A stretch of DNA of 64,000 nt from UBA2882 sp045542735 (GTDB lineage: Bacteria > Bacillota > Clostridia > Lachnospirales > Lachnospiraceae). How positions within the stretch are numbered: position 1 is the stretch's first letter; each line of letters starts with the position of its first letter. The translations under genes and the position numbers were made by a program. The notes beneath the pieces were generated by a model. The model saw nothing but the letters and a program-made list of their open reading frames with translations. It was not told the DNA's origin and did not search any database. The DNA lies in assembly GCA_045542735.1 (NCBI GenBank), contig JAZQLQ010000013.1:46004-110003 (forward strand), in the 5' to 3' direction. Below, in pieces: positions 35,005 to 42,987 of this stretch.

Positions 35005-35033
35005 TTGACAAGTGGACCTAAAAGCATGATAAT
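35005..35033 (+). promoter_or_regulatory. ilvE promoter
   Basis: TTGACA at 35005-35010, 17-bp spacer, GATAAT at 35028-35033. The ilvE ATG is at 35069 with GAAAGG upstream. No T-box leader fits in the short gap. Confidence 0.75.
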
Positions 35034-35068
35034 AAGTGAGATAAAACCATTGAAAGGAAGATACTAAC

Positions 35069-36094
35069 ATGGAAAAGAAAGACATTGACTGGTCTAACCT
35101 GGGATTCGGATACATCCAGACTGACAAAAGATTTGTATCCAATTATAAAGATGGAGCATGGGATGAAGGTACATTAACTTCTGATGCAAATGTGGTGATC
35201 AGTGAATGTGCCGGCGTATTACAGTATGCGCAGACATGTTTTGAAGGATTAAAGGCATATACCACAGAGGATGGCAAAATCGTTTGCTTCCGTCCTGATT
35301 TAAATGCAGCACGTATGAAAGACTCCTGTGAGAGATTGGAGATGCCTGTATTCCCCGAAGATAGATTTGTTAAAGCAGTAGAGGATGTTGTAAGAGCTAA
35401 TGCAGCATATGTACCTCCGTACGGATCCGGTGCAACCTTATATCTGCGTCCTTATATGTTTGGTAGCAACCCGGTTATCGGTGTAAAACCTGCGGATGAA
35501 TATCAGTTCCGTATTTTTGCAACACCTGTTGGTCCTTATTTCAAAGGTGGTGCAAAACCCATTACAATCCGTGTGTGTGATTTTGACCGTGCGGCACCGC
35601 ATGGTACCGGTCATATTAAAGCCGGCTTAAACTATGCAATGAGTTTGTATGCTATCATGGATGCTCACAGACAGGGCTTTGATGAGAATATGTATTTAGA
35701 TGCGGCTACCCGTACAAAAGTAGAAGAGACAGGTGGAGCAAACTTCCTCTTTGTTACCAAAGATGGTACAGTTGTTACTCCCAAGTCTGACAGCATCTTA
35801 CCTTCCATTACACGTCGTTCCTTGATGTATGTAGCTGAGCATATCCTTGGTATGAAGGTAGAGCACAGAGAAGTATTGTTTGATGAAGTAAAAGATATGG
35901 CAGAATGTGGTCTTTGTGGTACAGCAGCAGTTATCTCTCCTGTTGGTAAGATTGTTGACCATGGCAAAGAAATCTGCTTACCCAGCGGTATGGATGAAAT
36001 GGGACCTGTGACAAAGAAATTGTACGATGCCTTAACCGGTATCCAGATGGGTCGTATGGAAGCTCCTGAGGGCTGGATTAAAGTTATCGAGTAA
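35069..36094 (+). CDS. ilvE: Branched-chain amino acid aminotransferase
   Basis: 341 residues, fold type IV PLP enzyme of the eukaryotic-like BCAT group. Seen: LGFGYIQTDKRFV at the N-terminus, YAQTCFEGLKAY, LYLRPYMFG, the PLP lysine K184 in GTGHIKAGLNYA and TKVEETGGANFLFV. It interconverts leucine, isoleucine and valine with their keto acids using glutamate. It stands alone with its own promoter and terminator; the rest of the ilv/leu pathway is not in the window. Confidence 0.96.
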   Translation: MEKKDIDWSNLGFGYIQTDKRFVSNYKDGAWDEGTLTSDANVVISECAGVLQYAQTCFEGLKAYTTEDGKIVCFRPDLNAARMKDSCERLEMPVFPEDRFVKAVEDVVRANAAYVPPYGSGATLYLRPYMFGSNPVIGVKPADEYQFRIFATPVGPYFKGGAKPITIRVCDFDRAAPHGTGHIKAGLNYAMSLYAIMDAHRQGFDENMYLDAATRTKVEETGGANFLFVTKDGTVVTPKSDSILPSITRRSLMYVAEHILGMKVEHREVLFDEVKDMAECGLCGTAAVISPVGKIVDHGKEICLPSGMDEMGPVTKKLYDALTGIQMGRMEAPEGWIKVIE

Positions 36095-36126
36095 TATAGT
36101 ATACCGCGATTAGAATATGATGAAAT

Positions 36127-36162
36127 GACGGGAAATGAGGAAACTTGTTTCTCGTCTTTTTT
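36127..36162 (+). terminator. Terminator after ilvE
   Basis: 9-bp arms GACGGGAAA (36127-36135) and TTTCTCGTC (36148-36156) with one G-U pair, followed by a T run to 36162. Confidence 0.8.
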
Positions 36163-36243
36163 ATGTGTGCAAAATAGAACTGGTGTTGCACGTTATAATA
36201 ATAAAAAATATTTGGTAAAATGTAACAAAATTTCAAAAACCTA

Positions 36244-36272
36244 TTGAAAAACAAAAACATTTTCTTTATACT
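36244..36272 (+). promoter_or_regulatory. Promoter of the Rpn-type nuclease gene
   Basis: TTGAAA at 36244-36249, 17-bp spacer, TATACT at 36267-36272; the gene starts at 36312 after AGGAGG. A small GTGCAA/TTGCAC hairpin lies further up at 36167-36191. Confidence 0.6.
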
Positions 36273-36311
36273 AAGCTTACGTAGATTCTTCCTGTATCGG
36301 ATAGGAGGAAT

Positions 36312-37184
36312 ATGAAACAGTTTAAAGACTTAGATTTAAGTGATGCCTTTTTATTTGCGGCAACAGCACAGGACCCGGAAGCTTGCCGGATGGTTTTACA
36401 GTTTGTCTTAGAGCAGGAGATACCAAAGGTAAGAGTCCATACAGAGCATACGGTTCTTATCAACAGTGACTATCGTATGGTGCGTTTGGATGTATACGGT
36501 GAAGACGAGATGGATGTGCAGTACAATGTGGAAGCACAAAATCAGAATCCCGGCAATCTGGCGAAGCGTAGCCGTTTCCATCAGGCAGAAATGGATGTGT
36601 CATCCTTGAAGCCGGGAGATGATTTTAGTGCCCTAAAGCCATCTTATGTGATATTTATCTGTACCTTTGATCCCTTTGGACAAGGATTGTACCGATATAC
36701 CTTTGAGCCTAGGTGTTTGGAAGCGGATTTGCCACTTGGGGATGAGACACATCGGATTTTCTTCAATACCAGAGGCAAGATAGAGACAGGAGTGTCAAGG
36801 GAATTAATCCAGTTTTTACATTATATGGAGAATTCCACGGATCAATTTGTTGCTCAGAGTACATCGGCAGATATTGCTGCTTTGCATGAAAAGGTAAAAC
36901 AGGTCAAGAGGAATCCGGATTTGGAGGGCAAGTATATGACAGGAGCAGATTGGATGGAGATGTGTAAAGCTGAAGGTCTTGCGGAAGGAAGAGCGGAAGG
37001 AAGAGCGGAAGGAAGAGCGGAAGGAAGAATAGAGAGTATTTTAGCTATTTTGTCTGTAAAATTTGCAGTACCTGAAGAATTGAAGACAGAGATTATGTCT
37101 CAGACGGATTTGGAAATCCTGGACCGTTGGGTTGTGCTTGCAGCGCAAGCCACTTCTCTGGAAGCATTTCAAAATGAGAAATGA
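36312..37184 (+). CDS. Rpn/PD-(D/E)XK family transposase-nuclease
   Basis: 290 residues. The N-terminal part (FKDLDLSDAFLFAATAQDPE) and the core (YRMVRLDVYGEDE, then YNVEAQNQ) match the Rpn-type recombination-promoting nuclease family annotated as transposase, with the D...ExQ motif of PD-(D/E)XK enzymes. PKPSYVIFICTFDPF-type strand follows. The C-terminal part is a helical tail with a short tandem repeat of four EGRA units, coded by four exact 12-bp DNA repeats at 36981-37028. No inverted repeats or target duplications bound the gene. Such genes are multicopy in Lachnospiraceae; a second one begins at 63877. Roles in DNA transfer are shown in E. coli, not here. Confidence 0.85.
   Translation: MKQFKDLDLSDAFLFAATAQDPEACRMVLQFVLEQEIPKVRVHTEHTVLINSDYRMVRLDVYGEDEMDVQYNVEAQNQNPGNLAKRSRFHQAEMDVSSLKPGDDFSALKPSYVIFICTFDPFGQGLYRYTFEPRCLEADLPLGDETHRIFFNTRGKIETGVSRELIQFLHYMENSTDQFVAQSTSADIAALHEKVKQVKRNPDLEGKYMTGADWMEMCKAEGLAEGRAEGRAEGRAEGRIESILAILSVKFAVPEELKTEIMSQTDLEILDRWVVLAAQATSLEAFQNEK
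36981..37028 (+). repeat. Four 12-bp tandem repeats inside the nuclease gene
   Basis: Four exact copies of GCGGAAGGAAGA from 36981 to 37028, in frame, coding AEGR repeats. Slipped-strand changes would add or remove four residues without a frameshift. Confidence 0.9.
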
Positions 37185-37206
37185 TAAGTCTGCACATCTG
37201 TGCGTA

Positions 37207-37279
37207 CATATCTATGACAGATTTAATCAAATCTAATTATTCAAAATAAAACCATTAACAAAAACAGTACATAGATATG
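37207..37279. repeat. Spaced inverted repeat between convergent genes
   Basis: CATATCTATG (37207-37216) and CATAGATATG (37270-37279) are perfect 10-bp complements. The interior holds AGATTT/AAATCT. The 7-bp direct repeat AGTCTGC lies outside on both sides (37187-37193 and 37285-37291). It could be a weak bidirectional terminator or a relic of a small mobile element. Confidence 0.4.
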
Positions 37280-37306
37280 GGAAGAGTCTGCCTATTTATA
37301 ATAATC

Positions 37307-38056
37307 CTATTTTTGTCTGGCAAGAACTTTTTTTATTTGGCAGGTTTTGTCTTTGCAATTCATACATTGCAAGCGTTTATTTGAACCGCTCCAAAATCGC
37401 TCCGGATGTTTTGCATAAATGATTTCCCAATGAATGAGCACTATGCAGGATATAAAGAATAAACTCCAACTAAAAAAATTGCGGATAAAAAGCATGGGGG
37501 TAAACATCATGAAATGTCCCCAGTCATAAATGCGGCAATTGACGCAACATTTGTTTTTCATAATAAAGGATTGAAAAGGGCAATAGAACAAAATACAAAT
37601 GTAATCGCACAAAAAATAAAATACGGTTAGCATCAGTAAATCGGCATTATTCATAATGTTCATGAGATATAAGATGCCAAAAATACTGTTGAAGGCAAGC
37701 CAGATCAGCATAACCCGCCATGCTTTTACATTTTGGTCGCCAATAAATTGAAATAACTCTGTTTCAGAATAATTCTCAACTGCTTCATAAGTTGATTTTT
37801 CACTTTTGCGAAGAGCCATGGTTTTGAGTTTGTCGGGAAAGAGATGTGTAATCATCATTATCATAAAGACAAGCCACAATAAGTGCATGGGTGATATGCC
37901 ATACCATATGGGCTGTAACATCAATTCATACATCAACTCCTTATTAAACAGATATAAAAACAAAACTGCCAAAAAGATTGCTACGCGGATTGCCAGTTTT
38001 ATAAGGTATTGAGTCATCATAGGTGTTTTTTGAAATTTATCAAATGTTTTTTTCAT
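37307..38056 (-). CDS. Unknown membrane protein with cysteine knuckles
   Basis: 249 residues with about five membrane helices (near 16-38, 48-72, 114-137, 140-165 and 183-210). A cytoplasmic loop between helices 2 and 3 holds many charged residues. Cysteine motifs stand out: CCVNC in a loop near 170 and CMNC...C near the C-terminus (about 232-240), suggesting a metal site. The family is not recognised. It is convergent with the Rpn-type gene and divergent from hflX, so it appears to be monocistronic. Confidence 0.7.
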   Translation of the reverse strand: MKKTFDKFQKTPMMTQYLIKLAIRVAIFLAVLFLYLFNKELMYELMLQPIWYGISPMHLLWLVFMIMMITHLFPDKLKTMALRKSEKSTYEAVENYSETELFQFIGDQNVKAWRVMLIWLAFNSIFGILYLMNIMNNADLLMLTVFYFLCDYICILFYCPFQSFIMKNKCCVNCRIYDWGHFMMFTPMLFIRNFFSWSLFFISCIVLIHWEIIYAKHPERFWSGSNKRLQCMNCKDKTCQIKKVLARQK

Positions 38057-38262
38057 AATTAGTAAAGTCCCAACGTGTTTAAGTTCTAAAAATGGTCAAT
38101 ATTTATCATATGGGATTTATCGGGGATTTTCAAGAAATTTTACAAGAAAATTCTAAAAACAAATAGGATGGAAACAGTCTGTAATGTTGTAAAAAGAGTA
38201 GCAAAGTTGTAAAATGGGAAAGGAAAATAATTTGTGGGATTGAGACATAAATCGGAGTTTTT

Positions 38263-39531
38263 ATGGAAAAAGTGATTTTGGTCGGTTTGGATTTGGATAC
38301 AGGTATTGATTTCATCCATTCCATGGACGAGTTGGAAGAATTGGCAACTGCAGCAGATATGGAAGTGGTGGGTATTACCACACAAAAAATGCCGCAGGTT
38401 AATAAGGCATATTATATTGGCACCGGCAAGGTGAAACAGGTAAGGGAGCTGGCAGAGGAAGCGGGTGCAGAACTTGTAGTCTTTGACAACGCTTTGTCGC
38501 CCATGCAGCTTCGCAATCTGCAGACAGAGATTGGTATGCCGGTTATGGATAGGACTACTTTAATTTTAGAAATTTTTTCAAAACGAGCCAGAACCCGGGA
38601 AGCAAAATTACAGGTAGAAGTAGCTTCTTTGCAATATATGCTTCCGCGATTGGTGGGCTTGCATGATGCTTTGAGCCGACAAGGCGGCGGTAGTGGATCT
38701 ATGAGTAATAAAGGTGCAGGAGAGAAAAAACTTGAGTTGGATCGCAGACATATTGAGGCAAGGTTGGCTACGCTAAGACGGGAACTTGCACAGGTAGAAA
38801 AGGACCGTGAAACACAACGAAAGCAGCGTCTGCGCAGTGCCACTCCTTTGGTTAGTTTGGTTGGTTATACCAATGCGGGAAAATCATCGGTGATGAATGC
38901 GCTGGTAGACTATTTTGCCGGGGAAAAAGAAGATATGGAAGATAAAAAAGTTTTGGAGAAAGATATGCTATTTGCCACTCTGGAGACCACTGTACGAAAA
39001 ATGGAATCCAAAGGCGGAAAAAGTTTTCTGCTATCGGACACCGTAGGTTTTATCAATGAGCTTCCCCACAATCTGGTAAAAGCCTTCCGTTCTACCTTGG
39101 AAGAAGTGCAGAATGCGGATTTGTTGATTCAAGTGGTTGATTATGCCGATCCCTATTATCGTGAACATATGAAGGTGACCGGAGAGACATTGAATGATCT
39201 GGGTGCCGGTAAGATTCCTATGATTTGTGTGTATAACAAGATGGACTTGAAAGAGTTTGATGATAGTTATCCTAGGGTAACCGGGAATGATGTTTATATG
39301 GCTGCCGGCAAAGCGGTGGGAATTACGGAATTGGTTGCTTTGATTGAGAAAAATTTGTTTGGACATCGTAAAGAGTTTGAAATGTTGATACCTTATAATG
39401 CGGGAAATGTTTTTTCTCGTATGCAGGGTGAGACGGAGATTCTGGAGTATGAATACCGCGAAGATGGTATTTATGTCAGAGCCGCGTTGGATCAGACAGC
39501 AGAGGGTAGATATGGAAAATATCTGCGATAA
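38263..39531 (+). CDS. hflX: Ribosome-associated GTPase HflX
   Basis: 422 residues, family length. The HflX N-terminal domain (GLDLDTGIDFIHSMDEL, then the glycine-rich SRQGGGSGSMSNKGAGEKKLELDRR linker region) precedes the GTPase domain. The P loop GYTNAGKSS is near 202-210; the switch region DTVGF, the G4 motif NKMD and a C-terminal domain follow. HflX binds the 50S ribosome, splits stalled ribosomes under stress and hydrolyses GTP. It heads a run of same-direction genes xth-cobW-cobW with short gaps. CGGAG lies 10 bp upstream. Confidence 0.96.
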   Translation: MEKVILVGLDLDTGIDFIHSMDELEELATAADMEVVGITTQKMPQVNKAYYIGTGKVKQVRELAEEAGAELVVFDNALSPMQLRNLQTEIGMPVMDRTTLILEIFSKRARTREAKLQVEVASLQYMLPRLVGLHDALSRQGGGSGSMSNKGAGEKKLELDRRHIEARLATLRRELAQVEKDRETQRKQRLRSATPLVSLVGYTNAGKSSVMNALVDYFAGEKEDMEDKKVLEKDMLFATLETTVRKMESKGGKSFLLSDTVGFINELPHNLVKAFRSTLEEVQNADLLIQVVDYADPYYREHMKVTGETLNDLGAGKIPMICVYNKMDLKEFDDSYPRVTGNDVYMAAGKAVGITELVALIEKNLFGHRKEFEMLIPYNAGNVFSRMQGETEILEYEYREDGIYVRAALDQTAEGRYGKYLR

Positions 39532-39573
39532 TATGAGTAGCTTAGAAAAAAAGAGGATGGAAGGGATAAGCAG

Positions 39574-40332
39574 ATGAAGTTAATTTCATGGAATGTAAAT
39601 GGACTCCGCGCTTGTGTGGAAAAAGGCTTTGTTGATATCTTCAAGGAATTGGATGCTGATATCTTTTGCGTTCAGGAGACGAAGATGCAGGCAGGTCAAT
39701 TAGAACTTGATTTGCCTGGATATGAGCAGTATTATAATTATGCTGAGAAAAAGGGCTATTCCGGAACAGCAGTTTTCACAAAGAAGACACCACTTAGTGT
39801 GGCATATGGTATCGGTGTGGAGGAACACGATAAAGAAGGGCGTGTGATTACGCTGGAGTTTGAAAACTTTTATTTTGTGACAGTGTATACACCTAATGCA
39901 CAAAATGAATTGAAACGACTGGATTACCGTATGGAATGGGAAAAAGCGTTTTTGGCATATTTAAAAGGCCTAGAGAAAAATAAACCAATTGTGTTCGCAG
40001 GAGATCTTAATGTTGCGCATAAGGAAATCGACCTTAAGAATCCCAAGACCAACCGTCATAATGCGGGCTTTACCGATGAAGAAAGAGGTGCTTTTAGCTA
40101 TTTGCTGGAATGCGGATTTGTGGATACATTCCGCCATTTTTATCCGGAACGTACAGATATTTATTCCTGGTGGTCCTACCGTTTTAAAGCAAGGGAAAAG
40201 AATGCAGGGTGGCGCATTGACTACTTCGTAGTCTCTGATTGCCTGAAAGATAAGCTGGTAAGTGCAGATATTCATACACAGGTTATGGGCTCGGATCATT
40301 GTCCGGTAGAACTTGTGCTGGAAGATATATAA
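39574..40332 (+). CDS. xth: Exodeoxyribonuclease III (AP endonuclease)
   Basis: 252 residues. ISWNVNGLRAC, CVQETKMQ with the catalytic Glu, the tyrosine/arginine region, FAGDLNVAHKEIDL and a C-terminal WRIDYFVVS plus GSDHCPVEL match the ExoA/XthA family. It cuts DNA at abasic sites and removes 3' blocking groups, a partner of glycosylases such as MutY in this window. An AAGGGA site sets the start. It follows hflX and precedes the His-rich GTPase gene, so probably is in the same transcript. Confidence 0.96.
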   Translation: MKLISWNVNGLRACVEKGFVDIFKELDADIFCVQETKMQAGQLELDLPGYEQYYNYAEKKGYSGTAVFTKKTPLSVAYGIGVEEHDKEGRVITLEFENFYFVTVYTPNAQNELKRLDYRMEWEKAFLAYLKGLEKNKPIVFAGDLNVAHKEIDLKNPKTNRHNAGFTDEERGAFSYLLECGFVDTFRHFYPERTDIYSWWSYRFKAREKNAGWRIDYFVVSDCLKDKLVSADIHTQVMGSDHCPVELVLEDI

Positions 40333-40348
40333 AAGAAAGGTGATAGAC

Positions 40349-41539
40349 ATGACAAAAATTGATATTGTATCCGGTTTCCTTGGAGCCGGTAAAACGACTT
40401 TGATTAAAAAAATATTGAAAGAGGCGCTTGTAGGCGAGCAGGTTGTGCTTATTGAAAATGAATTTGGTGAAATCGGTATCGATGGTGGATTTTTAAAAGA
40501 TGCGGGTATTGAGATTACGGAGATGAATTCCGGTTGTATTTGTTGCTCTTTAGTTGGGGATTTTGGAACAGCATTAAAAGAAGTATTGGACCAATATCAT
40601 CCGGACCGTGTTTTAATCGAGCCCTCGGGCGTAGGTAAATTATCCGATGTTATGAAAGCGGTAGAAGGTGCTACAGAGTCTTCGGATGTACAGTTAAACA
40701 GTGCTGTGGCAGTGGTAGATGCCAAGAAATGTAAGACATATCTCAAAAACTTTGGTGAATTTTTTGCAAATCAGATTGAGCATGCAGGAACTATTATCTT
40801 GAGCCGAACCGGTGAAATGAGCGATGAAAAAATCAATGCAACTGTTGCATTAGTACGCGAGCATAATGAAAAAGCTGCTATTATTACGACTCCTTGGGAT
40901 AAATTAGAGGGTGCCAAGATTTTAGAGGCAATCGAAGATGCTAAGGATTTAGAAGCAGAATTGATGAAGGAAGTGATGGAGGCACATCATCATGACCATG
41001 ATGAACACTGCACCTGCGGTTGCCATGACCACGAGCACCATCACGAACATGACCATGATCACAATCATGAACATCATCACCATGAGCATGATGAACACTG
41101 CACCTGCGGTTGCCATGACCACGAGCACCATCACGAACATGACCATGATCACAATCATGAACATCATCACCATGAGCATGATGAACACTGCACTTGCGGT
41201 TGCCACGATCATGAGCATCATCATGACCATGAGCATCATCACCATCATGGACATCATCATGCAGATGAAGTGTTTGTAAGTGTAGGAATGGAAACATCTT
41301 CCAAGTTTACGAAGGAAAAGATTCAGGCATGTTTAGATGCTTTGGAAGACGAAGAAAAATATGGTATGGTATTGCGTGCCAAGGGTATGCTGCCTACGGA
41401 AGGAGATACCTTTATTCATTTTGATCATGTGCCCGGTGAGAGTGAAATACGTGACGGTAGTGCTGAGTACATTGGAAAGATTTGCGTAATCGGTTCCAAA
41501 TTGAATGAAGAAAATATCAAAGCCTTATTTGAGGCATAG
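40349..41539 (+). CDS. CobW/COG0523 GTPase with His-rich metal-binding repeats
   Basis: 396 residues from ATG 40349 (AGAAAGG upstream; an upstream frame start at 40313 overlaps xth). P loop GFLGAGKTT at 9-17, ENEFGEIGIDGG, and the CxCC metal motif CICC near 63-66 identify a COG0523 metallochaperone GTPase. Residues about 217-305 are a histidine tract made of three 30-residue repeats, each with HDEHCTCGCHDH and long His/Asp/Glu runs. Such tails bind zinc or nickel. Members move zinc to target enzymes or help in cofactor assembly, often under zinc limitation. A second CobW-like gene follows after 11 bp. Confidence 0.92.
   Translation: MTKIDIVSGFLGAGKTTLIKKILKEALVGEQVVLIENEFGEIGIDGGFLKDAGIEITEMNSGCICCSLVGDFGTALKEVLDQYHPDRVLIEPSGVGKLSDVMKAVEGATESSDVQLNSAVAVVDAKKCKTYLKNFGEFFANQIEHAGTIILSRTGEMSDEKINATVALVREHNEKAAIITTPWDKLEGAKILEAIEDAKDLEAELMKEVMEAHHHDHDEHCTCGCHDHEHHHEHDHDHNHEHHHHEHDEHCTCGCHDHEHHHEHDHDHNHEHHHHEHDEHCTCGCHDHEHHHDHEHHHHHGHHHADEVFVSVGMETSSKFTKEKIQACLDALEDEEKYGMVLRAKGMLPTEGDTFIHFDHVPGESEIRDGSAEYIGKICVIGSKLNEENIKALFEA
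40997..41264 (+). repeat. 90-bp tandem repeats coding the His-rich region
   Basis: Copies begin at 40997, 41087 and 41177, exactly 90 bp apart. The first two are almost identical and the third diverges after about 45 bp. The DNA identity is higher than the protein would demand, suggesting recent duplication. Confidence 0.9.
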
Positions 41540-41550
41540 GAGGAGAAAAC

Positions 41551-42483
41551 ATGATTCCTGTATATATTATCAATGGTTTTTTGGACAGTGGAAAAACTGA
41601 GTTTATCACATATACCATTAGTCAGCCCTACTTTCAGGCGAGGAATAATACACTGATTGTTGTCTGTGAGGAAGGTGAAAACGAATATGCCCCGGCGTTG
41701 TTAAAGCAGAGCCGTTCGGTTGTGGAGTATATTGAAGATGAAGAAGATTTTACTTCCCAAAATCTTATTGCTTTGGAGAAAAAGCATAAACCGGGTAGAA
41801 TTATTATTGAGTACAATGGCATGTGGAATGTGAAAAGCATGAAGTTCCCATGGCATTGGAAGGTAGAGCAGCAACTTACCATGATTAACGGGAAAACATT
41901 TGCCAACTATTTTGCTAACATGAAGTCTTTGGTGGCTGACCATATCCGTAAGTCCGAACTGATCATCATGAATCGTTGTGACGGCATGGAAGACAAGATT
42001 GCCGGATACAAGAGGAATATTAAAGCATTAAATCAAAATGCCGAGATTATTTTTGAAGATTCCAAAGGAGAAATGAATGTGACTCTGGAGGAGGATTTGC
42101 CCTATGATGTAAATGCAAATCCCATTGTGCTGAACGACATGGGCTATGGTTTTTGGTATCTGGATGCTTTGGATAACATGGCAAGATATGATGGCAAGAC
42201 AGTGGAATTTGTGGCAATGGTATTGCATCCACCTAAGTTCCCCAAAGGATTCTTTGTGCCCGGTCGTATGGCTATGACCTGCTGTGCCGATGATATGGCA
42301 TTCCTTGGTTATGCTTGCCGGTATGATAAGGCGACAGAGCTTGAAGAGCAGTCGTGGATTAAAATAACTGCAAAAGTGCAGATGGAATATTTTGAAGAAT
42401 ATGGCAAAGAAGGACCGGTTCTGCATGCTATTCACATTGAGCCTACAGCGAAACCAAAAGATGAAATTATATCCTTTGTATAA
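41551..42483 (+). CDS. CobW-like GTPase fused to a DUF1980-like domain
   Basis: 310 residues. The N-terminal half has a P loop GFLDSGKTEF at 9-18 and a CobW-like layout but no CxCC motif. The C-terminal third (about 215-300) contains VEFVAMVLHPPKFP, RMAMTCCADDMAFLGYAC with the Cys pair near 244, and SWIKITAKVQ. This is the pattern of the C-terminal domain of DUF1980/TIGR03943 proteins, which normally accompany a YcgR-type permease. No permease gene is adjacent. Together with the upstream His-rich GTPase it suggests metal (likely zinc) handling. The fusion assignment is by eye. Confidence 0.75.
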   Translation: MIPVYIINGFLDSGKTEFITYTISQPYFQARNNTLIVVCEEGENEYAPALLKQSRSVVEYIEDEEDFTSQNLIALEKKHKPGRIIIEYNGMWNVKSMKFPWHWKVEQQLTMINGKTFANYFANMKSLVADHIRKSELIIMNRCDGMEDKIAGYKRNIKALNQNAEIIFEDSKGEMNVTLEEDLPYDVNANPIVLNDMGYGFWYLDALDNMARYDGKTVEFVAMVLHPPKFPKGFFVPGRMAMTCCADDMAFLGYACRYDKATELEEQSWIKITAKVQMEYFEEYGKEGPVLHAIHIEPTAKPKDEIISFV

Positions 42484-42488
42484 AAGAA

Positions 42489-42524
42489 AAATCCTTAGCC
42501 GATCAATCTGTTGGTTAAGGATTT
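42489..42524. terminator. Bidirectional terminator
   Basis: 12-bp arms (42489-42500 and 42513-42524) with one G-U pair, flanked by A on the left and T on the right. Separates the GTPase gene and the convergent XRE gene. Confidence 0.8.
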
Positions 42525-42865
42525 CTTTGCTTTAAGTATGCAAGATAAGCTAATAATTCGCTTCTTTGTGAGGGAGTCAGAAAAGTCAAATCATAGATGA
42601 GACGTTTCATAGTCACACCGTCGGCAAATTCTTCAGAAGCATTTGCCTGATTGGAATGAATGTTTAACTCAAATAATTCATCCAGACTAATGTTGTAGAA
42701 TTCTGCAAGTGGGATCATGTGATGCAATGGCAGTTCGCGCTTGCCCAATTCATAATTGGAATAAGTCTGTTGGGAAATGCCAAGAATATTTGCAACATCT
42801 TTTTGTTTTAAATTGTGGTTTTCACGCAGATTTAATAATATCCGGCTAATCGGTTGTGGACTCAA
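42515..42865 (-). CDS. XRE-family transcriptional regulator
   Basis: 116 residues. A helix-turn-helix covers about 8-65: NLKQKDVANILGISQQTYSNYELGKRELPL is a standard XRE motif. The C-terminal half is helical with no known sensor domain. The start codon is TTG, with GGAGG 7 bp upstream. Its promoter region is shared with the divergent LytTR gene and contains palindromes that could be autoregulatory operators. Confidence 0.88.
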   Translation of the reverse strand: MSPQPISRILLNLRENHNLKQKDVANILGISQQTYSNYELGKRELPLHHMIPLAEFYNISLDELFELNIHSNQANASEEFADGVTMKRLIYDLTFLTPSQRSELLAYLAYLKQRNP

Positions 42866-42879
42866 TGTACTACCTCCGT

Positions 42880-42918
42880 TTGTTGTAACTCAGAATAGCA
42901 CACAACAATATTATTGTT
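42880..42918. promoter_or_regulatory. Operator-like palindromes between XRE and LytTR genes
   Basis: AACAATA-T-TATTGTT at 42904-42918 is a perfect 7+1+7 palindrome. TTGTTGT (42880-42886) and ACAACAA (42902-42908) form a second, overlapping inverted repeat. Candidate binding sites for the adjacent XRE protein. Confidence 0.5.
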
Positions 42919-42987
42919 CCAAAAATCAACAAAATGATGTAAAATATAAACACGACAACAAACGAATGTAAACGAAAGGGAATGGAC

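Noticed and set aside
40941..41297. Met- and His/Asp-rich frames on the other frames of the CobW repeats
   Set aside because: They only mirror the CAT/GAT repeat codons.
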